Under the pieces are notes generated by a model. It was not told the DNA's origin and did not search any database. It saw nothing but the letters and a program-made list of their open reading frames with translations. A DNA stretch of 41,133 bases from Acinetobacter baretiae (lineage in GTDB: Bacteria; Pseudomonadota; Gammaproteobacteria; Pseudomonadales; Moraxellaceae), in NCBI RefSeq assembly GCF_015627105.1, contig NZ_VTDM01000025.1, forward strand, positions 1-41,133. Direction: 5' to 3'. A program made the position numbers and the translations under genes. Of the stretch, positions 27,221-35,719 are shown in pieces. The stretch's first letter is position 1. Every line of letters begins with the position of its first letter.

Positions 27221-28306
27221 ATGTCTTCTTTGCGCATTCAAAATCTCAGTAAAAAGTTTGGTAAACACAGTGCAATTCACAACACCACTTGGCATGCTCA
27301 ACGTGGCGAGATTGTCTGTCTACTCGGTCATTCAGGGTGTGGAAAAACCACCATGCTACGCTTAATTGCAGGTTTAGAATCACCAAGCTCAGGACAGATC
27401 AGTTTTGGTGACCGTACTCTATGGAGTCATCAGCAAAATATTGCAGCAGAACAACGTAATATTGGGTTAGTTTTTCAAGATTATGCTTTATTTCCTCACC
27501 TCAATATATTTGAGAATGTAAAATTCGGCCTAACCCACTTAAATAAACAACAACAACATCAAATTACTCATGACGTATTAGCACATGTGTCTTTATCCCA
27601 ACATGCTAAAAAATATCCCCACACATTATCAGGAGGTGAACAACAACGTGTCGCTTTAGCCAGAGCACTTGCACCGAAACCCGATGTATTGCTCATGGAT
27701 GAACCTTTTTCAAACTTAGACCGTAGACTCAGAGATCGTATCCGTAAAGATACGATTGGTATTTTGCGAGAGATTGGCACAACCACGGTCATTGTGACCC
27801 ATGATCCAGAAGAAGCCTTACAAATTGCAGATCAAATTATCTTGATGCATGAAGGTGAAATTATTCAAATCGGCACACCTAAGCAGCTTTATGAAACACC
27901 AAGCAGTTTATTTTCGGCTGAATATTTTTCAACCATGAATCAAATCCCTTGTATATTTGAACACGAGCAATTGAAAAGTACATGTGGGCATCTTCATTTC
28001 AACATTGAAAAAATGACAACACTGTCTGTACAGCCTATACATGGTCAAGAATATTTATTTTGCGTTAGACCCTATCATGTCAGTTTGAGTCTAACGCAAG
28101 AAACAGCTGATTATTTTGCAGTCACTGTAATTTCAAATGAATATTTAGGCCACCAACAATCTATAGACGTACAGATTGATCACACGGCTCATATTATTCG
28201 TGTACAAGGCATATTTTCATGTCCTACACAAATCGGACAATCACTTTTTATACAGTTTAACCTCACCCAAAGCTTTATTTTTTCTAAACAGTCAGTCACC
28301 AATTAA
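27221..28306 (+). CDS. fbpC: Ferric iron ABC transporter, ATP-binding protein (FbpC type)
   Basis: A 361-residue ABC ATPase of the FbpC/PotA group. Walker A is GHSGCGKTT (about 36-44), the Q-loop VFQDYALFPH, the signature LSGGEQQRVALARAL, Walker B VLLMDEPFSNLD and the switch His in VTHDPEE. The C-terminal ~120 residues form the regulatory beta-barrel (TOBE-like), ending in VRPYHVSL and following strands. An upstream ATG at 27182 would add 13 residues, but that leader covers the Fur-like site and is not family-like; the ATG at 27221 starts MSSLRIQNLSKKFG, a normal ABC N-terminus. First gene of an fbpC-fbpA-fbpB operon, an order that differs from the common A-B-C. Confidence 0.88.
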   Translation: MSSLRIQNLSKKFGKHSAIHNTTWHAQRGEIVCLLGHSGCGKTTMLRLIAGLESPSSGQISFGDRTLWSHQQNIAAEQRNIGLVFQDYALFPHLNIFENVKFGLTHLNKQQQHQITHDVLAHVSLSQHAKKYPHTLSGGEQQRVALARALAPKPDVLLMDEPFSNLDRRLRDRIRKDTIGILREIGTTTVIVTHDPEEALQIADQIILMHEGEIIQIGTPKQLYETPSSLFSAEYFSTMNQIPCIFEHEQLKSTCGHLHFNIEKMTTLSVQPIHGQEYLFCVRPYHVSLSLTQETADYFAVTVISNEYLGHQQSIDVQIDHTAHIIRVQGIFSCPTQIGQSLFIQFNLTQSFIFSKQSVTN

Positions 28307-28345
28307 TTTTACTCCCTTTTCACCAACAGCAATCTGAGATGAGAG

Positions 28346-29368
28346 ATGAAAAACATATTTAAACGCTTTACCTTAAGTGGCCTCACTTTATGTGCTTTAA
28401 CCTTAGCAACAACAATACAAGCCGCTGAAGTGAATCTTTATACCACACGTGAGCCTGGACTCATTCAACCTTTACTCAACGATTTTAGTCAGTCTACGGG
28501 GGTTAAGGTAAACACCATATTTGTCAAAGAGGGGCTCGTTGAGCGCGTAAAAACCGAAGGCAGACGCTCTCCTGCAGATATATTAATGACTGTAGACTTT
28601 GGTAATTTAATTGATTTAGTTGAAAATGATTTAACACAAAAAGTAAACTCTAAAGTATTAGATGCATCTATTCCTGCAAATTTACGTGCAGCAAATGGAC
28701 ATTGGTATGCATTATCTATGCGTGCAAGAGCAGTATATGCCTCTAAAGAACGCACCCCATTAACAGCATTTAACTATGAAGATCTTGCAGATCCTAAATG
28801 GAAAGGCAAAGTCTGTATTCGCTCTGGTGCTCACCCATATAACACAGCTTTGATTGCCGCATATATTGCCCATCATGGTGAAGCTCAAGCGGAACAATGG
28901 CTTCGTGGTGTAAAAGCCAATCTTGCACGCTCTGCAAGTGGCGGAGATCGCGATGTTGCGCGCGATATATTGGGTAATATTTGTGATTTAGGCATTGCAA
29001 ATACGTACTATGTGGGCACGATGAGTAATGGTGATGACAGACAAAAAAGTTGGGCCAACGCCATTAATGTCGTACTTCCAACCTTTAAAAATGGTGGTAC
29101 ACACGTCAATGTCACAGGTGCAGTATTGGCAAAATACTCACCAAACCGTAAAGAGGCTGTGCAATTACTAGAGTTTCTTGCATCTGATCGTGGTCAAGCC
29201 ATGTATGCTCAAAGTGGTTATGAGTATCCTGTCAATAAATCAGCCAAAATTGATCCGATCATTGCTGGCTTTGGCCCATTAAAGATTGATAATATTCGTT
29301 TAAGTGATATTGCAAAATATCGTAAAGCAGCCAGTCTTTTGGTTGAAAAAGTGCAATTTGACCACTAA
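28346..29368 (+). CDS. fbpA: Periplasmic ferric iron-binding protein (FbpA/FutA type)
   Basis: A 340-residue solute-binding protein. A clear signal peptide ends at ATTIQAA, with the mature protein beginning EVNLYTTREPGLIQPLL. The hinge-region motif NTYYVGTM supplies the paired tyrosines that bind Fe(III) in FbpA/FutA proteins; the segments RRSPADILMTVDFGNL and SGYEYPVN are also typical. It lies 39 bp after fbpC and 42 bp before the permease gene, consistent with one transcript. Confidence 0.9.
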   Translation: MKNIFKRFTLSGLTLCALTLATTIQAAEVNLYTTREPGLIQPLLNDFSQSTGVKVNTIFVKEGLVERVKTEGRRSPADILMTVDFGNLIDLVENDLTQKVNSKVLDASIPANLRAANGHWYALSMRARAVYASKERTPLTAFNYEDLADPKWKGKVCIRSGAHPYNTALIAAYIAHHGEAQAEQWLRGVKANLARSASGGDRDVARDILGNICDLGIANTYYVGTMSNGDDRQKSWANAINVVLPTFKNGGTHVNVTGAVLAKYSPNRKEAVQLLEFLASDRGQAMYAQSGYEYPVNKSAKIDPIIAGFGPLKIDNIRLSDIAKYRKAASLLVEKVQFDH

Positions 29369-29410
29369 AACTGTCTTCACTTATTCACTACACTTCAGAT
29401 TGTGTAGTGA

Positions 29411-31087
29411 ATGTTTCTTCTTTTAACGTCAATCACTGATCTTAGTTTCCCTATGCAAAGTCCTTTTTCTTCTATCTCTCGCTTTAAATTTGGTTTTTGG
29501 CTCAGTTGTTTATTGGCGTTACTGGCCTGTCTACCAGTTATTGCATTACTTTGGACGGCCTTGCAGGGGAATTCTGATATTTGGTTACAGCTCATTCAGT
29601 ATATTATTCCTCCAACACTCATAAACACATTCATTTTATTGATTGGTGTTGGCATCATGACGATTTTGATTGGTACGGGGAGTGCGTGGTTGGTCACTGC
29701 TTACGAGTTCAAAGGTCGAGCCATCCTCGATTGGGCTTTGCTATTACCTCTTGCAGTCCCGACATATATTATTGCCTACAGCTATATTGATCTTTTACAC
29801 CCTATAGGGCCCATTCAAAGCCTACTCCGAGATGATTTAGGCATACAACATATTAATACATTCATTCCTAATATCCGTAGTTTATGGGGATGCATCTTTT
29901 TACTCAGTTTTGTACTTTATCCTTACGTATATCTCAGCACACGTGCTTTATTCATGATGCAATCGGCAAGTTTTATTGAAGTTTCAAAAACCTTAGGGTT
30001 TGGACCGATTCAATTATTTTATCGAGTTGCTATTCCATTAGCTCGCCCTGCAATTGCAGTAGGTACAAGCCTTGCATTAATGGAAACCATTAATGATGTC
30101 GGGGCCACTGAATTTTTAGGTGTAAAAACACTCACACTTTCGATTTATTCGACATGGGTGAATCAATCTAACTTGGCAGGTGCGGCTCAAATTGCCATAT
30201 TCATGTTGGTCATTATTACGATTTTAGTGACGATAGAACGCATGGGACGGCGTAAACAACGCTATCACGTTGCTTCACAACGTGGTCGCCCCATGACACC
30301 TACACAACTTGGCAAATATAACGGCATTTTTGTGTTTTTGGTTGGACTCATGCCAGTATGGTTCGGTTTTATTATTCCGACCAGTTACTTGACCGTTGAG
30401 GCCTTTAAACGCATACAATTTAATGGCTTTTCTGAACAACTATTACAAATTTCACTAAATACACTTAGCCTATCACTGATTGCAACTGTGGTCACTGTAG
30501 TCATTGGAATCATCATTACTAGCACCATGCGTTTCAAAGGAAATAGTGCCATTGTACGTTTTGCAAGTTTAGGCTACGCAGTACCAGGAACTGTACTTGC
30601 CATCGGACTCATGTTAGCACTTGGTTTTATTGATCGTAGTGTGGGTGACTTTTTAGAATTTAAAATGGGCATTTCTACAGGGTTGTTATTTTTAGGTACC
30701 ACGTTTACCGTAATTTATGCATATAGCACCCGATTTTTAGCAATTGCTATTGGTAGTACAGAAGCAGGATACCACCGAATTAGTCCAAGTTTAGATGATG
30801 CCGCTCGTAACCTTAAACGCCAATCAGGCAGTATTTTATATAAAATTCATTTACCACTCCTAAGGCCCGCTTTGGTATCGGCTGCGTTACTTATTTTTGT
30901 GGATTGCATGAAAGAGTTACCTGCAACCCTATTATTACGTCCAATCAACCTAGAAACATTAGCGACTTTTCTGTATGCAGAGGCTTCACGAGGAACCTAT
31001 GAAGATGGTGCTATTGCTGCCTTACTCATTGTTATTGTCGGTTTAATTCCTGTGATTTTATTGGCCTATGTCAGTAAAAAACGTTAG
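29411..31087 (+). CDS. fbpB: Ferric iron ABC transporter, fused permease (FbpB type)
   Basis: A 558-residue permease made of two BPD_transp_1 halves, as in FbpB, HitB and SfuB. Each half has an EAA loop that docks the ATPase: EVSKTLGFGPIQLFYRVAIP near residue 190 and DDAARNLKRQSGSILYKIHL near 460. About twelve membrane helices are expected. A second in-frame ATG at 29453 is a possible start that would remove 14 residues; neither has a strong Shine-Dalgarno. Last gene of the operon. Confidence 0.9.
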   Translation: MFLLLTSITDLSFPMQSPFSSISRFKFGFWLSCLLALLACLPVIALLWTALQGNSDIWLQLIQYIIPPTLINTFILLIGVGIMTILIGTGSAWLVTAYEFKGRAILDWALLLPLAVPTYIIAYSYIDLLHPIGPIQSLLRDDLGIQHINTFIPNIRSLWGCIFLLSFVLYPYVYLSTRALFMMQSASFIEVSKTLGFGPIQLFYRVAIPLARPAIAVGTSLALMETINDVGATEFLGVKTLTLSIYSTWVNQSNLAGAAQIAIFMLVIITILVTIERMGRRKQRYHVASQRGRPMTPTQLGKYNGIFVFLVGLMPVWFGFIIPTSYLTVEAFKRIQFNGFSEQLLQISLNTLSLSLIATVVTVVIGIIITSTMRFKGNSAIVRFASLGYAVPGTVLAIGLMLALGFIDRSVGDFLEFKMGISTGLLFLGTTFTVIYAYSTRFLAIAIGSTEAGYHRISPSLDDAARNLKRQSGSILYKIHLPLLRPALVSAALLIFVDCMKELPATLLLRPINLETLATFLYAEASRGTYEDGAIAALLIVIVGLIPVILLAYVSKKR

Positions 31088-31522
31088 CTTGACCAAAGAT
31101 TAAATATCTCATAACAAGCAATCTACTTCAAAAAATATATCATCTAGTCACAGTAGATTGCGAACAGCTGTTTTCATTCCCCTGTTTCACTCACCCAACC
31201 ATTTAATGTGATTACTATTTCATCATTACAGTATTGATTATTTATTCTGTTTGAAACTCAAAAATAGATAATAAAAAACGATCACATTCTATTCACACAT
31301 ACTCAGCTCATATGCATGAAAATCAGTGAATCACTATTCATGAATGAAATTAAATACTTAGCAAAACACCTCTATCGAGCCTCACAAAAAATAAATTTAT
31401 CGCAATCTTTGGCCTATATTTTTTATAAAATTTAGATCACATCTGCTGTAAAAACGATCTTGACAATCGATAATAATTATCAATAATATAACCATTATCA
31501 AATCAAAATGTGAGTTCATCTG
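31088..31522. other. 435-bp intergenic region between fbpB and bfd
   Basis: Contains no recognised gene. A 31-codon ORF (31340-31435, starting MNEIKYLAKHLYRASQKINL) could be a fragment of a longer protein or chance; it lacks a Shine-Dalgarno. The right end carries a Fur box and the bfd promoter region. Confidence 0.4.
31469..31487. promoter_or_regulatory. Fur box upstream of bfd
   Basis: GATAATAATTATCAATAAT matches 14 of 19 positions of the Fur consensus GATAATGATAATCATTATC. It lies 36 bp ahead of the bfd start, where Fur would block transcription. Iron-repressed bfd is known in other gammaproteobacteria. Confidence 0.65.
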
Positions 31523-31717
31523 ATGTACGTGTGCTTATGCCGAGGTATCACAGATCAAGACATTAAAGACGCTGTACAAAATGGTGCAGAGACTTTTCGT
31601 GAAGTACGTGATCAGCTCGATCTAGCAACATGCTGTGGTCGTTGTGCACCTGAAGCAAAAAGTATTATTGGTGAAGAACTTTCTCAAATCGCTGCTCGAA
31701 TTTCGGTTGCTGCTTAA
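31523..31717 (+). CDS. bfd: Bacterioferritin-associated ferredoxin
   Basis: A 64-residue [2Fe-2S] protein that reduces bacterioferritin haem to release stored iron. Ligand cysteines Cys4 and Cys6 (MYVCLCRGIT) and Cys38 and Cys41 (CCGRCAPEA) are in the family spacing. It is preceded by a Fur box and followed by bfr, its usual partner. Confidence 0.93.
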   Translation: MYVCLCRGITDQDIKDAVQNGAETFREVRDQLDLATCCGRCAPEAKSIIGEELSQIAARISVAA

Positions 31718-31905
31718 TATATTTTCTAATACCTCCTCCCTGTTCTCTTTACTCAATCAAATACTGTAGATAACTGTTTTTGATTATGATTTCCATTTGC
31801 TGTTCAAAAAACATCTCGCTTTGCTCGGCCTGCTTCGTTAGCATATACACCTATAGATTGCCTTGTTATGTAAATAAGGCACCAAAATTGTGTGGAGCAT
31901 ATAAA

Positions 31906-32376
31906 ATGAAAGGCAATCGTGACGTTATTAACCAGCTCAACCAAGTGTTGTACCATCACCTCACCGCAATTAACCAATATTTTTTACACTCACGTATGTT
32001 CAATGACTGGGGTATTGAAAAGCTCGGAGCTGCTGAATACAAAGAATCTATTCGTCAAATGAAACATGCAGACAAAGTAATTGAGCGTATTTTATTTCTA
32101 GAAGGTCTACCTAATCTGCAACATTTAGGGAAGCTCTATATTGGTCAACACACCTTAGAAGTATTGCAGTGTGATGTACGTAAAGTGAAAGAAAATATAG
32201 ATGCCTTGGCACAATGTGTAAAAATTGCAGAAGAAAAACAAGACTATGTCACGCGCGATTTTATACAGGAAATTTTAGAGTCTGAAGAAGAGTTTTTAGA
32301 TTGGGCAGATACACAAATTGATCTGACTGAAAAAGTAAGTATCGAAAATTATATTCAAAGCAATTTAAGCAAATAA
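31906..32376 (+). CDS. bfr: Bacterioferritin, haem-binding subunit lacking most ferroxidase ligands
   Basis: A 156-residue four-helix ferritin subunit that aligns without gaps to E. coli Bfr (NQYFLHSRMFNDWGIEKL and IERILFLEGLPNLQHLGKL). The haem ligand Met52 is kept. Of the six ferroxidase ligands only His54 and Glu127 remain: position 18 is His (not Glu), 51 Gln, 94 Val and 130 Phe. This pattern fits the haem-only partner in two-subunit bacterioferritins, such as those of Neisseria and Magnetospirillum, which co-assemble with a ferroxidase-competent subunit. The frame is open from 31780, but the ATG at 31906 has a TGGAG Shine-Dalgarno and gives the exact family N-terminus. Confidence 0.92.
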   Translation: MKGNRDVINQLNQVLYHHLTAINQYFLHSRMFNDWGIEKLGAAEYKESIRQMKHADKVIERILFLEGLPNLQHLGKLYIGQHTLEVLQCDVRKVKENIDALAQCVKIAEEKQDYVTRDFIQEILESEEEFLDWADTQIDLTEKVSIENYIQSNLSK

Positions 32377-32384
32377 ACTCTAGT

Positions 32385-32417
32385 AAAAGCGCATTCCACA
32401 TGAAATGCGCTTTTTTT
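32385..32417. terminator. Terminator between bfr and pglL
   Basis: AAAAGCGCATT (32385-32395) pairs with AATGCGCTTTT (32404-32414) over an 8-nt loop, with T7 following on the plus strand and T4 on the minus strand. It can serve both convergent genes. Confidence 0.88.
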
Positions 32418-32425
32418 AATAACAT

Positions 32426-34048
32426 CTATTCAGGCCGTTTTTCAAGTTGATCAACGGTATATTCAACCCGATATAATCCTTTAATCAGTTCTAGCTGATG
32501 TACAGCTTTTCGTTGCTGACCATTAAACGCCAATAATTGTGCATATTTATACAAATCATATTCAGTGGGTGATACATCCACTGCATCGCGAAACTGTTGC
32601 AATTGCACAGGCGAAAGTGTACTAAAACGATCTAAAGCATACCACGTGGCACGTGCTTTATATTCTGTTAATAATATAATTTCACTCTTTGGTGCTTGAT
32701 TCAGACCGATTTCGGCATGTTTTCTTGCTACAGATAACTCATCTACAGCAACAATATAGTCACGCCAAATTAAGCCATATAACAATATACAGAACACTAA
32801 AAAAACAGTACTCAACCATGAATGAATCAAAACGACCTTTTGACCAATGAAATCAGATTGAATCATGCCAAGTAAAAATGCACTTGGAAATAAAAAATAT
32901 GCGTAATTTTGCGGAAACTCCAACATAGCATGAATCATGACCGATAAGACCATCAGTGCTACGATTAAATTTTCTTTACAACAAACCACCTGATTCAGCT
33001 TAAATAACCAATATGAAAAGTACACAATAATAGCGAGACCTAGAGGTATTCCATTCCAAATAAATAACTCTAGAATTAAATTATGTGCGCTATTGGTTCT
33101 TTCACTATGAACGATAAAATCTGCCCCGACCAATTGAGCAATACTGGTTTGATTCCACCCATATCCAAGCCATGGCTGTTCGCGTATGGCATATAACATT
33201 TGTGCCCATATACCAAAACGTGAATGACTTGAGCTTGCACGTTGCACAACATCCACCATTTGTGCTTGTGACAAACCTAAATGAACCAACCATCCATTTA
33301 AAAAAGGCAAACACAGTAAACTGCCGATATAGGCTGATAACCACAAAGCCAAATGCCAATATTTTAAACGATAGTGATCATGTTTATATTTATAAAGAAT
33401 GTAGGCTGTTAAAACAATACACGCAATCCAAGGTGTTCTAGACTGCGTCAAAGCGATTGTAAATATAATACAACTTGCCGCAATCATGGTTAATAACGTC
33501 GATAGCACGCGCTTTTCAAATAAATACCATGTCGCAAACAAACTCATTAACAAAAAGGTTGCAAAATTATTGGGCTGTGCAAAATTTGAATACGGACGAT
33601 TCCCTTTAAGTTGCATAATTCCCCAAAGATTCCCTTCCAAATCTAGCCATTGTATCCATGCAATACAACAGCTGAGCACCGCAACAGCACACATGACCAA
33701 AGACAACTGAGTTAAAATACGTGCCTTACTATAATCTCTTGCAAGGTTATAGCCTAAAACTACAGCCACTCCAAAGCCAAGTAAATAACAGGTACTTAAC
33801 AGTGCCTTGCTGAAATATAACTCTACTCCAAAACACCACTGTACAAACGGTATGCTTACAATGCCTAACCAAAGTAATTGAAACTTCGGACACTGCAAAG
33901 GACGCTCTATATAAACGGCCAACAAACAGAACATACTTGCATAAGTAAACATTTCACTCGAGAAAGTGAGCCATGGCGTATAGTGATCGGGCGACAACCA
34001 AGCCAATGCAAGGAAGATTGCTGAAAACAAAAAAAGAAAACGAAGCAT
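32426..34048 (-). CDS. pglL: PglL-type O-oligosaccharyltransferase (Wzy_C family)
   Basis: A 540-residue inner-membrane enzyme with about 12 hydrophobic helices, a large periplasmic loop and a soluble C-terminal tail. The Wzy_C/ligase signature GRPYSNFAQPNNFATFLL and the loop motif SERTNSAHNLILELFIWNG with His322, the expected catalytic His, are present. The C-terminal part (from about IWRDYIVAVDELSVARKHA) matches the Wzy_C_2 helical region found in bacterial O-OTases. Such enzymes move lipid-linked glycan to Ser/Thr of exported proteins. In Acinetobacter a PglL or pilin-specific TfpO lies next to bfr and often beside the pilin gene comP/pilA; no pilin gene adjoins it here. Whether it is general or pilin-specific cannot be told. 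Confidence 0.85.
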   Translation of the reverse strand: MLRFLFLFSAIFLALAWLSPDHYTPWLTFSSEMFTYASMFCLLAVYIERPLQCPKFQLLWLGIVSIPFVQWCFGVELYFSKALLSTCYLLGFGVAVVLGYNLARDYSKARILTQLSLVMCAVAVLSCCIAWIQWLDLEGNLWGIMQLKGNRPYSNFAQPNNFATFLLMSLFATWYLFEKRVLSTLLTMIAASCIIFTIALTQSRTPWIACIVLTAYILYKYKHDHYRLKYWHLALWLSAYIGSLLCLPFLNGWLVHLGLSQAQMVDVVQRASSSHSRFGIWAQMLYAIREQPWLGYGWNQTSIAQLVGADFIVHSERTNSAHNLILELFIWNGIPLGLAIIVYFSYWLFKLNQVVCCKENLIVALMVLSVMIHAMLEFPQNYAYFLFPSAFLLGMIQSDFIGQKVVLIHSWLSTVFLVFCILLYGLIWRDYIVAVDELSVARKHAEIGLNQAPKSEIILLTEYKARATWYALDRFSTLSPVQLQQFRDAVDVSPTEYDLYKYAQLLAFNGQQRKAVHQLELIKGLYRVEYTVDQLEKRPE

Positions 34049-34247
34049 GTGATCAGACAGTAAAAAAATAAAGGAGCAATTATAGATAACTTTAATGCAT
34101 ACGGCTGTAATAAAAAAAATTAATTTATATGATTATTTTTAGAATTAAATTTACTTAAAATATCAATATATTGACCAAATACAACAAACAAATTACAACA
34201 TCACTTTATACTAAATACTAAAAAGTTCACGATGAGGAACCAATCCA

Positions 34248-35021
34248 ATGAATAAAAAATATCTCTTACTCAGTATTATTCCCTTTTTATTGCCTGCTTG
34301 CCAAAATTTACCTCAACACACTACGATGCCACAGATGATGAATACTCAACATAACCATGACATCAATTTAAAACAAATCCTTACTGACTATACATGGTCG
34401 TATCAAGCCACTCAAAATTTACCTGCAATTACTGCAAGTTTTGATCAATCACAAAATTTAAGCATATCTACAGGCTGTAACCAACAAAATGGCTCTTGGC
34501 AACTTACAGGCCAAACCCTAACAACATCTTTATTACGCTCAACAATGATGATGTGTAGCCCTCAGCTCATGTTACAAGAAAAATTATCGGCAGCTTTATT
34601 TGATCAATCAAAATTAACGCTTCAGATCAATCATCACAACAGCAACACACCTCAATTACAAATGATTGATCAAACTGGTAAAACATTCACATTCACAGGA
34701 ACAATAAAACCCGAAGCACAATATCAATCTACAGCTGAAATCATTTTTCTAGATATTGCACCCACCACAAAACCATGTACGAACACTACAAATGCTCAAT
34801 GTTTTCAAGTCAAAGAAATCAAATACAATGATCAAGGTATACAAACTTATATCGATCAAAATTGGAGAGTATTGCCTGAAAGAATACAGGGATACACTCA
34901 TGACCCTAAAGTTAAAAAAACTATACGTGTAAAACGCTTTCAAACCAAAGCGACTGTCCCACAATATGCATATATTTATGATATGACTGTACAGCAAGAG
35001 GTATCACACCATAGATCATAA
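34248..35021 (+). CDS. META/DUF4377 domain lipoprotein (HslJ-like)
   Basis: A 257-residue predicted lipoprotein. The signal peptide ends in the lipobox LLPAC with Cys18. An HslJ-like META domain spans about 40-150 (TASFDQSQNLSISTGCNQQN, then MMMCSPQLMLQEKLSAAL). A second domain, about 165-250, resembles DUF4377 (CFQVKEIKYNDQG, WRVLPERIQGYTHDP). META proteins of this kind are surface or periplasmic with stress-linked but poorly defined roles. A GAGGAAC Shine-Dalgarno precedes the ATG. It stands alone and is closed by a terminator. Confidence 0.82.
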   Translation: MNKKYLLLSIIPFLLPACQNLPQHTTMPQMMNTQHNHDINLKQILTDYTWSYQATQNLPAITASFDQSQNLSISTGCNQQNGSWQLTGQTLTTSLLRSTMMMCSPQLMLQEKLSAALFDQSKLTLQINHHNSNTPQLQMIDQTGKTFTFTGTIKPEAQYQSTAEIIFLDIAPTTKPCTNTTNAQCFQVKEIKYNDQGIQTYIDQNWRVLPERIQGYTHDPKVKKTIRVKRFQTKATVPQYAYIYDMTVQQEVSHHRS

Positions 35022-35113
35022 ATACCAATAAATATTCAATATTGAATGAATATGCATAGGTCAATGTTAGTTGATTTCAAAATATTTACTTTAACAGCAA
35101 AAACCACATCCCC

Positions 35114-35141
35114 ATAAAGGCACTTGAAAGTGCCTTTATTT
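35114..35141 (+). terminator. Terminator of the META lipoprotein gene
   Basis: ATAAAGGCACTT (35114-35125) pairs perfectly with AAGTGCCTTTAT (35128-35139), followed by TT. Confidence 0.8.
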
Positions 35142-35185
35142 CATAAAGCTGATCATCATGATCATAATGCCGTTAAAGCTTATAT

Positions 35186-35321
35186 TTGATGATTTGATGA
35201 TTTGATGATTTGATGATTTGATGATTTGATGATTTGATGATTTGATGATTTGATGATTTGATGATTTGATGATTTGATGATTTGATGATTTGATGATTTG
35301 ATGATTTGATGATTTGATGAT
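35186..35321. repeat. 17-copy perfect 8-bp tandem repeat
   Basis: TTGATGAT is repeated 17 times without a single change over 136 bp. Flanks differ at once on both sides. The unit is not a multiple of 3, so copy-number change would shift any reading frame crossing it. Both minus-strand frames through it are low-complexity (repeat of IIKSSNHQ) and are not credible proteins. Perfect identity points to active slippage. Confidence 0.97.
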
Positions 35322-35555
35322 CAATGACAGTATATAGTATATTTTCTTGTACACTCATTTTTGCCACATGCAGAACAAAAAATACTCATAGAGTAAAACA
35401 ATCTATTTTAATACCCAAACCTTTATGAGTTTGATATATATCGCTTCAATCATTGAATAAATATTAATATTTCTATGTTAAGGCACTTTTAATTACGTGT
35501 TGTATATTTAAACACGCTATACATAGACACTTTTTAAACATTTTTGCTGAGCAAC

Positions 35556-35584
35556 AAAAAAGCTCAATTCTTAAAGAATTAAGC
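35556..35584 (-). terminator. Minus-strand terminator downstream of the tRNA fragment
   Basis: GCTCAATTCTT (35562-35572) pairs with AAGAATTAAGC (35574-35584) with one G-U pair; on the minus strand it ends in TTTTTT. It sits 38 bp beyond the CCA of the tRNA fragment, where the terminator of an intact tRNA gene would be. Confidence 0.75.
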
Positions 35585-35621
35585 CTTTAGTGAGTATCCA
35601 ATACTGCAAATTATGCACTAT

Positions 35622-35641
35622 TGGTGCGGAAGGGGGGACTT
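35622..35641 (-). pseudogene. tRNA 3'-end fragment, likely attachment (att) site
   Basis: On the minus strand this reads AAGTCCCCCCTTCCGCACCA, which fits the end of a T-loop, the 3' strand of the T-stem, the 3' strand of the acceptor stem (CTTCCGC), discriminator A and CCA. The sequence before it does not continue as a tRNA: no T-stem partner, anticodon arm or 5' acceptor strand can be found. The acceptor suggests a tRNA starting GCGGAAG, possibly Leu, but identity is uncertain. This is what tyrosine integrases leave at one end of an element inserted in a tRNA 3' end; the missing tRNA body lies on the right, so the element should extend right. Confidence 0.7.
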
Positions 35642-35695
35642 TGTTTGTTGCTATAAATATATGATTTAAATAAATTATTTTAAAACACATTTCCC

Positions 35696-35719
35696 TTTAA
35701 CCTCCCATTTAACCTCCCA
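35696..35719. repeat. Perfect 12-bp tandem pair, candidate integrase arm sites
   Basis: TTTAACCTCCCA occurs twice head to tail (35696-35707, 35708-35719), 55 bp inside the tRNA fragment on the element side. Spacing and form resemble arm-type sites of tyrosine integrases. Inference only; no integrase gene is in the window. Confidence 0.55.

Noticed and set aside
26920..31230. Homologous flanking repeats around the fbp operon (about 26921-26950 and 31187-31215)
   Set aside because: Only short AT-rich words such as CACCCA and CATTTA are shared; alignment is too weak to claim a repeat.
31780..31905. N-terminal extension of bfr by 42 codons
   Set aside because: Cysteine-rich, non-family sequence; the ATG at 31906 has a Shine-Dalgarno and the canonical MKG start.
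35136..35367. Minus-strand ORFs of 64 and 72 codons across the octanucleotide repeat
   Set aside because: They encode only the repeat (IIKSSNHQ) in two frames; open reading is a by-product of the repeat sequence.
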